DNA of 55,147 bases from an uncultured Eubacteriales bacterium (GTDB taxonomy: Bacteria > Bacillota > Clostridia > Christensenellales > CAG-138): assembly GCA_902787375.1 (NCBI GenBank), contig CADAGD010000005.1, positions 1 through 55,147 on the forward strand, in the 5' to 3' direction. The position numbers were made by a program, and so were the translations under genes. Numbering within the stretch: position 1 is the stretch's first letter; every line of letters begins with the position of its first letter. Of this stretch, positions 32,269 through 39,722 are shown piece after piece. A model generated the notes under the pieces. The model was not told the origin of the DNA. It did no database searches and worked only from the letters and a program-made list of their open reading frames with translations.

Positions 32269-32298
32269 TTGACGTATGGGGTACAATACAACCATAAT
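32269..32298 (+). promoter_or_regulatory. Promoter of the thioredoxin-rubrerythrin-rubredoxin genes
   Basis: TTGACG (32269-32274), 18-nt spacer, CATAAT (32293-32298). Confidence 0.6.
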
Positions 32299-32329
32299 AA
32301 AGATGAAAGGCGTCCCGAAAGAGGACGGT

Positions 32330-32647
32330 ATGGTGAATGAGATGGAGATAGAATTAACTTACAACAATTTTGAAGATGAAGTATTGCAGTCGGATAAGCC
32401 CGTTATAGTTGATTTCTGGGCTACATGGTGCGGCCCGTGCCGTATGTTGGGGCCGGTAGTCAAGCAGATAGCGGAGGAAAACCCCGATATTAAGGTCTGC
32501 AAGGTGAATGTTGACAACGAGAGACAGCTTGCCATGCAGTTCAATGTTACGAACATCCCCACGGTTATCGCCTTCAAGGGCGGTATGGAGGTGAACAGAT
32601 CGGTTGGCTTTGTTCCCAAGCAGAAGCTTCTTGATCTTGTAAAATAA
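32330..32647 (+). CDS. trxA: Thioredoxin
   Basis: A 105-residue thioredoxin from the ATG at 32330 (GAGGA upstream). The active site reads [15 protein letters not shown] at about residues 26-40, and the cis-Pro loop [11 protein letters not shown] is present. It reduces cytoplasmic disulfides and can feed electrons to peroxidases. Length is normal. It lies 19 nt upstream of rubrerythrin, so both are probably on one mRNA, an arrangement that fits peroxide defence in an anaerobe. Confidence 0.95.
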   Translation: MVNEMEIELTYNNFEDEVLQSDKPVIVDFWATWCGPCRMLGPVVKQIAEENPDIKVCKVNVDNERQLAMQFNVTNIPTVIAFKGGMEVNRSVGFVPKQKLLDLVK

Positions 32648-32666
32648 AGGAAAGAAGGTAAAACAG

Positions 32667-33203
32667 ATGAGCAAGTATTCAGGTACACAGACGGAGAAGA
32701 ATCTCCAGGCGGCATTCGCCGGTGAATCCCAGGCGAGGAATAAGTACACCTACTTTGCTTCAAAGGCGAAGAAGGAGGGTTATGAGCAGATAGCCGCGCT
32801 GTTTTTAAAGACGGCGGACAATGAGAAGGAACATGCCAAGCTCTGGTTCAAGGAGCTTGAGGGAATAGGCGATACGGCTCAGAACCTCGCGGCAGCCGCC
32901 GATGGCGAGAACTATGAGTGGACGGACATGTATGAGGGCTTTGCCAAGACCGCCGATGAGGAGGGCTTCCATGAGCTTGCCGAAAAATTCCGCGGTGTAG
33001 CCGCCATCGAAAAGCAGCATGAGGAGCGTTACCGCGCCCTGCTCAGGAACGTCGAGACCGCTCAGGTGTTTGAGAAGTCCGAGATAAAGGTCTGGGAGTG
33101 CCGTAACTGCGGACATATAGTCGTCGGCACAAAGGCACCGGAGGTATGTCCCGTGTGCGCTCATCCCAGGGCATATTTTGAGATAAACGAGAAGAACTAT
33201 TAA
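32667..33203 (+). CDS. Rubrerythrin
   Basis: A 178-residue protein with the ferritin-like diiron domain ([48 protein letters not shown]) providing the Glu and His iron ligands, and a C-terminal rubredoxin-like domain with two CxxC pairs (ECRNCGH and VCPVCAHP). It reduces hydrogen peroxide to water in the cytoplasm, taking electrons from rubredoxin. A rubredoxin gene follows 32 nt downstream. All expected ligands are present. Confidence 0.96.
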   Translation: MSKYSGTQTEKNLQAAFAGESQARNKYTYFASKAKKEGYEQIAALFLKTADNEKEHAKLWFKELEGIGDTAQNLAAAADGENYEWTDMYEGFAKTADEEGFHELAEKFRGVAAIEKQHEERYRALLRNVETAQVFEKSEIKVWECRNCGHIVVGTKAPEVCPVCAHPRAYFEINEKNY

Positions 33204-33235
33204 TAACATTAAAATAAAAACAAAGGAGTATTACC

Positions 33236-33391
33236 ATGAAGTACGTTTGCGACGCTTGCGGTTGGGTTTATGATGAGGAGCTTGGCGATCCCGAAAACGG
33301 CATTGCCCCCGGCACAAAGTTTGAGGATCTGCCCGAAGATTTTGCCTGCCCCCTCTGCGGAGTGGGAAAGGATATGTTCAGCGCGGAATAA
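33236..33391 (+). CDS. Rubredoxin
   Basis: A short gene of 52 codons starting at the ATG at 33236 after AAAGGAG. The 51-residue product has the classic iron site from two C-x-x-C-G motifs ([19 protein letters not shown] at about 4-22 and [13 protein letters not shown] at 37-49). It is a one-electron carrier in the cytoplasm and the natural electron donor for rubrerythrin encoded immediately upstream. The operon ends at the hairpin near 33456-33494. Confidence 0.96.
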   Translation: MKYVCDACGWVYDEELGDPENGIAPGTKFEDLPEDFACPLCGVGKDMFSAE

Positions 33392-33455
33392 CAGCCTGAA
33401 ATAGTATTAAAAGAGCGATTAATGCCCTATCGGGATAAGAGAGCTTTTAAGGAAT

Positions 33456-33494
33456 ACCTGAGATCAGCAATAAGGCTTGTCTCAGGTTTCTTTT
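33456..33494 (+). terminator. Terminator of the redox operon
   Basis: ACCTGAGA and TCTCAGGT form an 8-bp stem around a 17-nt loop, followed by TTCTTTT. Confidence 0.7.
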
Positions 33495-33533
33495 ACTCTT
33501 GCAGTCGGCAGAGAGCATAACGCAAAACCCACA

Positions 33534-33685
33534 TTGTCGGTGAGAGCCATTCATGTTATAATAACCGTGTATTGAAGTAAATGCTGATTACATAATAGGA
33601 GGACGGGGGGGCATTGGATTGTATTTGGCTGCCATGATGCTCGGTTTTGTGTTGATTTTAAATAATCGGCTCGATAAATTGATAT
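33534..33685 (+). other. Promoter followed by a possible tiny hydrophobic ORF
   Basis: TTGTCG (33534-33539), 17-nt spacer, TATAAT (33557-33562) is a good promoter with no annotated gene. AGGAGG follows at 33598, and a reading frame that could start at ATT (near 33615) or TTG (near 33621) encodes a hydrophobic peptide of about 22 residues (MYLAAMMLGFVLILNNRLDK then LI) ending at a TAA near 33686. No ATG lies at a normal distance. It may be a decayed small membrane-peptide gene, or the promoter of a small RNA. Confidence 0.3.
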
Positions 33686-33686
33686 A

Positions 33687-33816
33687 AAACTGCGCACCGT
33701 TTTTCGAGAAATGTATTTCTGTTGTCTGTACAAACATGTATAATATAAATAAGAAAACACAAGACGGAAACCGTTACGGTTATTCGCATAATGTATGGCG
33801 GACGGGATACTGAAAA
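33687..33816. other. Gene-free spacer
   Basis: Between the tiny ORF and the NUDIX terminator I see only AT-rich sequence, with one TGTATAAT -10-like box near 33738 and the short dyad ACGGAAACCGT. No gene is supported. Confidence 0.4.
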
Positions 33817-33851
33817 ACAGCTATGGTTTAATAGCTGAAAACCATAGCTGT
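33805..33851 (-). terminator. Terminator of the NUDIX gene
   Basis: A perfect 13-bp stem (ACAGCTATGGTTT / AAACCATAGCTGT) around an 8-nt loop. Read on the minus strand it runs into TTTTTCA, and it lies 40 nt after the NUDIX stop codon. Read on the plus strand it is followed by CTTTATC, so it may work weakly both ways. Confidence 0.8.
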
Positions 33852-33889
33852 CTTTATCGACACTCACGTTTGCGGGCGTTTTGATTGAT

Positions 33890-34366
33890 TTATTGTTTTT
33901 CGGTAATGAGCGTCAAATGCTCCGGCAGCCTAAAAATCTCCTCCTTGAGGAACAGGGGATAGAAGTATTCGTTTTTCAGACGTTCAAACGGCAGCCATTC
34001 AAATACATGGGTATGCTTTCCTTCATAGAGGGTAAAGCCGTCGCCCATTTTAAGAAGCCCCGTGCCGCCGACGTCCATCAGAAAGTACAGGCACAGCTCA
34101 TGGTAATTGAGATGATCGACGTCCTCATTGAAGAACGATTGGCTCAGCCATAGTGGGCGCGCTATCTCGGCGTCTATTCCAAGCTCCTCACGAACCTCCC
34201 TTAATACGGCGTCCTCCGCCGTTTCGCCCATATGCACTCTGCCGCCGGGCAGGTAGTAGTAGGGCGAACGCTCATCGTGCATGGCAAGTATGCTGCCGTC
34301 GTTTATTATTATCGCGCAGACGCGGTAATTGAATTTGTCGCTGTCGAAAACAAATGATATGTCCAA
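33890..34366 (-). CDS. NUDIX hydrolase
   Basis: A 158-residue protein with an intact NUDIX box (GRVHMGETAEDAVLREVREE then LGI), the G-x5-E-x7-R-E-U-x-E-E-x-G-U signature that binds the metal and the diphosphate linkage. It probably hydrolyses a nucleoside diphosphate derivative; the substrate cannot be told. The start codon is TTG at 34366, with GGAGG nine nt upstream; there is no competing ATG with a site. It is a single-gene unit closed by its own terminator. Confidence 0.88.
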   Translation of the reverse strand: MDISFVFDSDKFNYRVCAIIINDGSILAMHDERSPYYYLPGGRVHMGETAEDAVLREVREELGIDAEIARPLWLSQSFFNEDVDHLNYHELCLYFLMDVGGTGLLKMGDGFTLYEGKHTHVFEWLPFERLKNEYFYPLFLKEEIFRLPEHLTLITEKQ

Positions 34367-34641
34367 GGGATGCGCCTCCTTTTTTTGTCAATCCTTAGGT
34401 ATAAAATGATAAACTTACTTTTGTGGAAAGTGTCATTTTAAAAAGTATTTAGCTTTCAATCACTCTCAACTGCTTTGCCACGCCGTTTTTCAGTAATTGC
34501 ATGGATATATCTCGCAGGAGCGGTAAATCTTGCTTGATTTATCGAGATTCCGCGCCTATCGCGGTGCGTTCGCGCTGACCCGCGCGGCTCCCTTTGGTCG
34601 CAAATTCAACACCTTCAATGCTCTGTAGAGTTAACCAGCGT

Positions 34642-34857
34642 TTACTTCTCGTCCGGCATGTATTCGAGTATGTCGCCGGGCTGGCATTTAAGCGATTCAC
34701 ATATCGCCTCAAGTGTCGAGAATCTTATCGCGCTTATTTTCCCGGTTTTCAGCTTGGAGAGGTTGACGTTTGATACGCCAACCATCTCCGAAAGCTCCTT
34801 GAGACTTACCTTTCTGTCCGCCATCACGCGGTCAAGTCGAAGTATTATTTTGCCCAT
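34642..34857 (-). CDS. XRE-family HTH regulator (YozG-like), partner of DUF2975
   Basis: A 71-residue protein that is almost entirely one helix-turn-helix domain (MADRKVSLKELSEMVGVSNV, then LSKLKTGKISAIRFSTLEAI). Small regulators of this kind nearly always follow a DUF2975 membrane protein gene, as here (9 nt apart, same strand). It probably represses or activates its own operon through the TTAACGATNATCGTTAA sites at 35508-35524 and 35572-35584. The signal sensed by the membrane partner is unknown. Confidence 0.88.
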   Translation of the reverse strand: MGKIILRLDRVMADRKVSLKELSEMVGVSNVNLSKLKTGKISAIRFSTLEAICESLKCQPGDILEYMPDEK

Positions 34858-34866
34858 GGTTCACAC

Positions 34867-35475
34867 TCACAGGGTTTCGTCGGATTCGGTCTGGAGCATT
34901 TCACCGTACTTGAAAACCGCGGAGAGCAGGAACAGCACAACTACCATTATGACCGTGGGCCATACGTTTAAATCAGGCTTTAAGTCGAATGACGCTATTG
35001 CGGGATTTGAGAATATGGCTTTGAGGTCGTATGCCCTCAGCTCGAATACGGACGATACCACATTGCCCACGGCGTCGATTATGCCGACAGCGAGAGCCGT
35101 CCATGCGAGGCGGCGTATGTTGTCTGAAACGCCAAGCTCAAAGGGATTGCCTTCCTTCATGGGAGCCAGTATGCGCCTTAATACCTTTATGAAATACCAT
35201 AAGGCGATACTGAATACTATGCCGATTACAAGCGTGAGCAGTATGTACAGCTTTATTGAGGGAATGTCAAGATAATCGGTCATATCCCCATTAAGATGCA
35301 AAATGACGCTTCCAATGCTGAGATTCGACGCGTCCGCTATCACTTTTTCACCGAATATCAATGTGAGGGGGATGAATACGGCGCAGACCGCGGCTGCAAC
35401 TATGGACATCACCTGAAATATCTTCATTATCACATCCGCTGCTCCTGCTATTTTGGTCAAGCTCTGTTTGTTCAT
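34867..35475 (-). CDS. DUF2975 membrane protein
   Basis: A 202-residue protein with four predicted membrane segments (about 22-42, 78-100, 125-145, 172-192), the DUF2975 layout. The stretch FIKVLRRILAPMKEGNPFEL between helices 2 and 3 is the conserved part of the family. Function is unknown; the constant pairing with a small XRE regulator suggests that it transmits a membrane or cell-cycle signal to it. GGAGAG precedes the start. Confidence 0.85.
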   Translation of the reverse strand: MNKQSLTKIAGAADVIMKIFQVMSIVAAAVCAVFIPLTLIFGEKVIADASNLSIGSVILHLNGDMTDYLDIPSIKLYILLTLVIGIVFSIALWYFIKVLRRILAPMKEGNPFELGVSDNIRRLAWTALAVGIIDAVGNVVSSVFELRAYDLKAIFSNPAIASFDLKPDLNVWPTVIMVVVLFLLSAVFKYGEMLQTESDETL

Positions 35476-35507
35476 TTTTGGACTCTCCTTTATTAATCAT
35501 TAATTAA

Positions 35508-35584
35508 TTAACGATAATCGTTAATCTGTAACTGCATTATAGCATGTGGATTAATGCTTGTCAAGTATAAATTAACGATTATCG
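35508..35584 (-). promoter_or_regulatory. Promoter of the DUF2975-XRE operon flanked by two operators
   Basis: On the minus strand TTGACA (35559-35564), 17-nt spacer, TATAAT (35536-35541). A perfect 17-bp palindrome, TTAACGATAATCGTTAA, lies just downstream of the start site (35508-35524), and a second copy lacking its last bases, TTAACGATTATCG, lies just upstream of the -35 box (35572-35584). Two sites that bracket a strong promoter suggest autoregulation by the small XRE protein, possibly with looping. Confidence 0.75.
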
Positions 35585-35657
35585 CAAAATTTTTTATCAT
35601 AAAGTTAAAACAAACCCATTGCCAAGGCCGAACCGCGGCATGAAAGCGTTCGTGCCG

Positions 35658-36242
35658 TTAAAAAAGGCTGCCCTTTTCGATATTCTCCTTTATGATGCGG
35701 TCGGTCACTTCGAAGAGCTTTTCGGAGCCAAGACGGGTCTTGCCCTGTCTGCCGTAGACCTGATTTGCGGAAACTCCATGCTCCTTCCAATCGTTGCCGC
35801 CATTGCTGTTGTTGAGTATGAGGGGCTGGAGATTGTCCATGGCATGAGCAAATTTGGATTCGGGCGTTTCATATGCCGTGAACTCATCGAACAGCGCGAT
35901 CAGCTCGGTCTTCTGGTCGTCGGGGAGCATCGAGAACAGGCGTACCTTCGCGGCATCCTCCCGTGCTTTTTGAGTTTTCTTGCCATTCTCATCAAAGGCG
36001 TATGTGTCCCCGGCGTCTATCTCGACTATATCGTGAATAAGACACATGAGCATCACCCTCGAAATATCTATCGGCTCATTGGAGTATTCGCGCAGGAGGT
36101 ATGCCATGACCGCCATATGCCATGAATGCTCGGCGTCGTTTTCATTTCTGCCATGACCCGACAGGTGCGTCTGACGGAATATGCTTTTTTCCTTGTCTAT
36201 TTCCAAGCAGAAACCGAGCTGCTTTTCCAGTCTTTCGTCCAT
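35658..36242 (-). CDS. HD-domain hydrolase (YfbR-like 5'-deoxynucleotidase family)
   Basis: A 194-residue protein with the HD metal site: H-S-W-H near residue 39-42 (NDAEHSWHMAVMAYLL), the HD pair in MLMCLIHDIVEIDAGDTY (about 68-69), and a distal Asp in AHAMDNLQPLIL. This is the pattern of HD proteins related to YfbR, which dephosphorylate deoxynucleoside monophosphates. It is encoded alone, divergent from surE, which is also a nucleotidase. AAGGAAGG precedes the start. Confidence 0.85.
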   Translation of the reverse strand: MDERLEKQLGFCLEIDKEKSIFRQTHLSGHGRNENDAEHSWHMAVMAYLLREYSNEPIDISRVMLMCLIHDIVEIDAGDTYAFDENGKKTQKAREDAAKVRLFSMLPDDQKTELIALFDEFTAYETPESKFAHAMDNLQPLILNNSNGGNDWKEHGVSANQVYGRQGKTRLGSEKLFEVTDRIIKENIEKGSLF

Positions 36243-36377
36243 ATGTCTGACCTTCCTTTTATAATATAATCATATGAGCTGAGTATAGCATGTAAAAAAG
36301 CATTTATCAATAAGCCGCAAGCCCTGTTTTAATAGTGCATAAAACGCTTTCGGGACGTATGATGGTGATATTCGGTG

Positions 36378-36406
36378 TTGAAGACGGCATTGAATTTTGA
36401 TATAAT
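36378..36406 (+). promoter_or_regulatory. Promoter of the surE operon
   Basis: TTGAAG (36378-36383), 17-nt spacer, TATAAT (36401-36406), 35 nt before the surE start. Confidence 0.75.
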
Positions 36407-36440
36407 GGGGCAAAACAAATCATGCGGGGATGGTGGATAG

Positions 36441-37211
36441 ATGAACATTCTTCTGACAAACGACGATGGAATACATGCTATAGGATTGCATGAGCTTGCC
36501 AATGCTCTGCGAAAAGCGGGGTACAGGCTGTTCATTGCCGCGCCATCCGTGAATCGGAGCTGTGTAAGTCATGGGCTTACCATAGGAAAGCCGCTTTATG
36601 CCGACAAGGTCGTGCTTGAGGGCTTGGAGGATGTGCCGTCCTATGCCATATCGGGGACGCCCGCCGACTGTGTAAGGCTTGCCGCCGGGAATCTTTTTTC
36701 GGATATAGACCTTGTGATTTCCGGTATCAATCAGGCGTCGAATCTCGGCTCGGATTCGGTCTATTCGGGAACAGTCGCCGCCGCCATTGAGGGGTACATG
36801 ATAGACTATCCATCGGTTGCCGTTTCAAAGGATGTTTTCAGCACGGATTTTATGACGGACGCGGCTGAATACACGGCGACGCTCATTCCGAATATAATGA
36901 AATTCTTCAAGGACGGAGCCGGCGTGCTGAATATAAACTTCCCCTGCATGAAGCGTTCCGAATACAGGGGCGTGCGCGTGGGGGACATAGCCTTGCAGAA
37001 ATACACTCTCAGATATGATGAGGAAACTGAGGAGGACGGACGTATCGCTTATAGAATAAGGCTCGGCAAGATAACGGAAGTGGCGGAGGATGAAGGCTCG
37101 GATGAAAGGTTCATCAGGGATGGATATGTCACCGTTACGCCGCTGACATACAGCTTTGCCGATAAGAGCCGCATGAGCAGGGCGCGGATGATTTTTGAGA
37201 GGGATGAATGA
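36441..37211 (+). CDS. surE: 5'/3'-nucleotidase SurE
   Basis: A 256-residue enzyme with the invariant N-terminus MNILLTNDDGIHAIGLHEL, whose Asp-Asp binds the metal, plus SGTPADCVRLA and the DLVISGINQASNLGSD motif with catalytic Asn and Ser. It removes phosphate from nucleoside monophosphates and exopolyphosphate. It starts a run of co-directional genes to 42,025. It overlaps the next gene by 4 nt, so the two are coupled. Confidence 0.95.
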   Translation: MNILLTNDDGIHAIGLHELANALRKAGYRLFIAAPSVNRSCVSHGLTIGKPLYADKVVLEGLEDVPSYAISGTPADCVRLAAGNLFSDIDLVISGINQASNLGSDSVYSGTVAAAIEGYMIDYPSVAVSKDVFSTDFMTDAAEYTATLIPNIMKFFKDGAGVLNINFPCMKRSEYRGVRVGDIALQKYTLRYDEETEEDGRIAYRIRLGKITEVAEDEGSDERFIRDGYVTVTPLTYSFADKSRMSRARMIFERDE

Positions 37212-38434
37212 TGAAAAGAATAGCGGTAATAGGCGCGGGGCCCGCAGGGTTGCTCGCGGCGGCGTATGCAAAGAATGAGAATACTTCCGTTGAGATATTT
37301 GACGGCAATGAAAAGGTCGGTAAAAAGCTGTTTCTGACAGGAAAGGGCAGATGCAATATAACGAATATAGCGTCCAAGGAGGAATTCATGCAGAATATCC
37401 CTCGGAATCCCCGTTTTCTGTACAGCGCGTTCAATACCTTCTTCAATTCGGATATAATAAGCATAATCGAGAAGAACGGCGTTCCGACAAAGGTCGAGCG
37501 CGGGGGAAGGGTTTTTCCTGCAAGCGACAAATCGAGCGACGTCATAAAGGCACTCCTAAAATTCGTGAACGGCAGAGGAGTTAATATAAATCTCAATACG
37601 CGTATAAGAAGCATAGAAAAGACTAATGATGGCTTTTTACTCAATATTTATGATGGAACGAGCGGAACCTTTGACAGCGTGATAATAGCCACGGGCGGCG
37701 TCAGTTACCCATCGACAGGCTCGACGGGCGACGGGTACGAGTTTGCAAGGAGCTTTGGGCATACTATAATAAAGACCGTTCCGTCCCTGATTTCTCTGAT
37801 AACCGAGGAAAAATGGACGGGAGAGCTTGCGGGGCTGTCACTCAAAAACGTGGTGCTGACGGCATATAAGGGCAAAAACAAGGTGTATTCCGAGCTGGGA
37901 GAGATGCTTTTTACGCATACCGGAGTCAGCGGCCCGCTCGTCCTGAGCGCAAGCACGAGGATAGCCGATGAGCCGCAGGGCGCAAAGCTCTTTATAGATA
38001 TGAAGCCCGCGCTCGACGAGGCGACGCTTGAGGCGCGTGTGCTGAGGGATATGGAGCAGAACAAGCACAGGCAGATGAAGAACGCCATACAGGGCTTGCT
38101 TCCCTCGCGCATGGTTCCGATAGTCCTTATGCTTGCGGGTATCGACCCCGAAAAGACCACCGACAGCTTTACCAAGACGGAACGAAGACAGCTCGTTGCG
38201 GTGCTGAAATCCATACCGCTTAATGTCAAGGCGGCTTCGGATATTTCCGAGGCGATAATTACAAGGGGCGGCATAAATATAAAGGAAGTCAATCCCAAGA
38301 CCATGGAATCGAAGCTTGTGCCGGGACTGTATTTTGCGGGAGAGGTCTTGGATGTTGACGCCTATACGGGCGGGTTCAATCTTCAGATAGCGTATTCAAC
38401 GGGCGTCGCGGCAGGACTTGCCGCCGCCGAATAA
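37208..38434 (+). CDS. NAD(P)/FAD-dependent oxidoreductase of the HI0933/YhiN family
   Basis: A 408-residue flavoprotein with an N-terminal dinucleotide-binding fold (IAVIGAGPAGLLAAAYAK), the family motif GNEKVGKKLFLTGKGRCNIT-like segment (here starting at residue 35), IIATGGVSYPSTGSTGDGYE, and a C-terminal FAD motif PGLYFAGEVLDVDAYTGGFN. The substrate is unknown across the family. Two adjacent ATGs at 37208 and 37211 could both serve as start; the first overlaps the surE stop. Its place between surE and cmk is common in Clostridia. Confidence 0.9.
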   Translation: MMKRIAVIGAGPAGLLAAAYAKNENTSVEIFDGNEKVGKKLFLTGKGRCNITNIASKEEFMQNIPRNPRFLYSAFNTFFNSDIISIIEKNGVPTKVERGGRVFPASDKSSDVIKALLKFVNGRGVNINLNTRIRSIEKTNDGFLLNIYDGTSGTFDSVIIATGGVSYPSTGSTGDGYEFARSFGHTIIKTVPSLISLITEEKWTGELAGLSLKNVVLTAYKGKNKVYSELGEMLFTHTGVSGPLVLSASTRIADEPQGAKLFIDMKPALDEATLEARVLRDMEQNKHRQMKNAIQGLLPSRMVPIVLMLAGIDPEKTTDSFTKTERRQLVAVLKSIPLNVKAASDISEAIITRGGINIKEVNPKTMESKLVPGLYFAGEVLDVDAYTGGFNLQIAYSTGVAAGLAAAE

Positions 38435-38446
38435 TGGGAGGTTTTT

Positions 38447-39121
38447 ATGAATAAAGATGTTTTTTCAATAGCCATTGACGGCCCCTCCGGGGCGGGAAAA
38501 AGCACTATAGCCAAGGAGACTGCCAAAAGGCTCGGCATAATCTACGTCGATACGGGAGCCATGTACAGGGCTATGGGACTTAAAACCATAAGAGCGGGAA
38601 TCAATGCCGACGACGTCGAGAGCGTCTGCTCGATATTGGATGGCACGGACGTCACGATAGAATTCAGGGACGGCGTACAGCATGTGTTGCTTGACAATGA
38701 GGATGTTTCGGACGTCATCCGCACACAGGAGGTTTCAAACGCGGCGTCAAAGGTGAGCGCGATACCACAGGTGAGGGAGAAAATGGTTCAGCTCCAGCGC
38801 AAAATAGCGGAGGATAAAACGGTCGTCATGGACGGCAGGGATATAGGCACCAATGTGCTTCCCGGAGCGAGGTATAAATTCTTTGTAACGGCGTCGCCGG
38901 AGCAGCGCACTTCAAGAAGGTACAGGGAGCTTAAACAGAACGGAAAGCTAAACGGCATGACGTTTAACGAGCTTCTTATTGAGATGATACAGAGGGATGA
39001 GCGAGACTCCAAAAGGGAGTGCAATCCGCTTAAAAAAGCGGCGGACGCCATATTGATAGACACCACTTACATGAACATAGAGCAGGCGACGGAAGCTCTT
39101 TTGAACAAGGTCGCGGATTGA
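38447..39121 (+). CDS. cmk: Cytidylate kinase
   Basis: A 224-residue kinase with the P-loop IDGPSGAGKSTIAKE, YVDTGAMYRA, MDGRDIGTNVLPGA and the C-terminal DTTYMNIEQ, all standard for bacterial Cmk. It phosphorylates CMP and dCMP. It precedes plsC and ispH-rpsA, the conserved cmk-plsC-ispH-rpsA order of Clostridia. GGGAGG lies upstream of the ATG. Confidence 0.97.
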   Translation: MNKDVFSIAIDGPSGAGKSTIAKETAKRLGIIYVDTGAMYRAMGLKTIRAGINADDVESVCSILDGTDVTIEFRDGVQHVLLDNEDVSDVIRTQEVSNAASKVSAIPQVREKMVQLQRKIAEDKTVVMDGRDIGTNVLPGARYKFFVTASPEQRTSRRYRELKQNGKLNGMTFNELLIEMIQRDERDSKRECNPLKKAADAILIDTTYMNIEQATEALLNKVAD

Positions 39122-39122
39122 T

Positions 39123-39722
39123 ATGCTGTATCTGTTATTCTATTTGTTCAAGCCTGTGCTTTGGCTCGTGTTCAGACCGAGGGTTTACGGAAACAAAAAG
39201 GCACTGTCAACCAAGGGCGGCGTAATATTCATCTGCAACCATATCTCAATGGCTGACCCGGTCGTGCTTGGAGCCATTTCTCCGAGAATAATTCACTTCA
39301 TGGCAAAGAAGGAGCTTTTCGATTCCAAGATAGGGAAGCTGTTCTTCAAGGCGTTCTATGCCTTTCCCGTTTCGAGGGGAAATGTTGATTTGAAGTCCAT
39401 AAAGAGCGCGATAAAGGTGCTTGAGGACGGCAAGGCATTCGGCATATTCCCTGAGGGCAGGAGAATGGTAGCGGACAGAATGGACGAGTTTGAGCTTGGT
39501 ACTTCCCTCATTGCCATGAGATCGGGAGTTCCCGTTGTTCCCATATACATGCACAACAGATCATACGGTTGGGGAGGAGCGAGAATTATGGTAGGTGATC
39601 CCATATATTCGGATGATTCGTCGATAAAGGGCTCCAGGAAGGAGAATGAGCAGATATTCACTCAGCGCATAATGAACGCCATGAACAGACTCAGGAGGGA
39701 GCTTGTGAAGATATGCGGCTGA
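39123..39722 (+). CDS. plsC: 1-acyl-sn-glycerol-3-phosphate acyltransferase
   Basis: A 199-residue acyltransferase with the catalytic H-x4-D motif in CNHISMADPVV (about residue 37-45), the substrate motif FPEGRRM (about 110-116) and a hydrophobic N-terminal segment. It makes phosphatidic acid from lysophosphatidic acid at the membrane. It begins one nt after cmk and overlaps ispH-rpsA by 10 nt, so all are one transcript. Confidence 0.95.
   Translation: MLYLLFYLFKPVLWLVFRPRVYGNKKALSTKGGVIFICNHISMADPVVLGAISPRIIHFMAKKELFDSKIGKLFFKAFYAFPVSRGNVDLKSIKSAIKVLEDGKAFGIFPEGRRMVADRMDEFELGTSLIAMRSGVPVVPIYMHNRSYGWGGARIMVGDPIYSDDSSIKGSRKENEQIFTQRIMNAMNRLRRELVKICG

Noticed and set aside
34367..34641. Possible gene or RNA between the NUDIX and XRE genes
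   Set aside because: No ORF with a ribosome-binding site, no promoter-terminator pair, and only weak dyads; nothing could be supported.
34642..35475. Toxin-antitoxin pair (small XRE regulator and membrane protein)
   Set aside because: The combination matches the common DUF2975-XRE regulatory pair; neither protein looks like a toxin.
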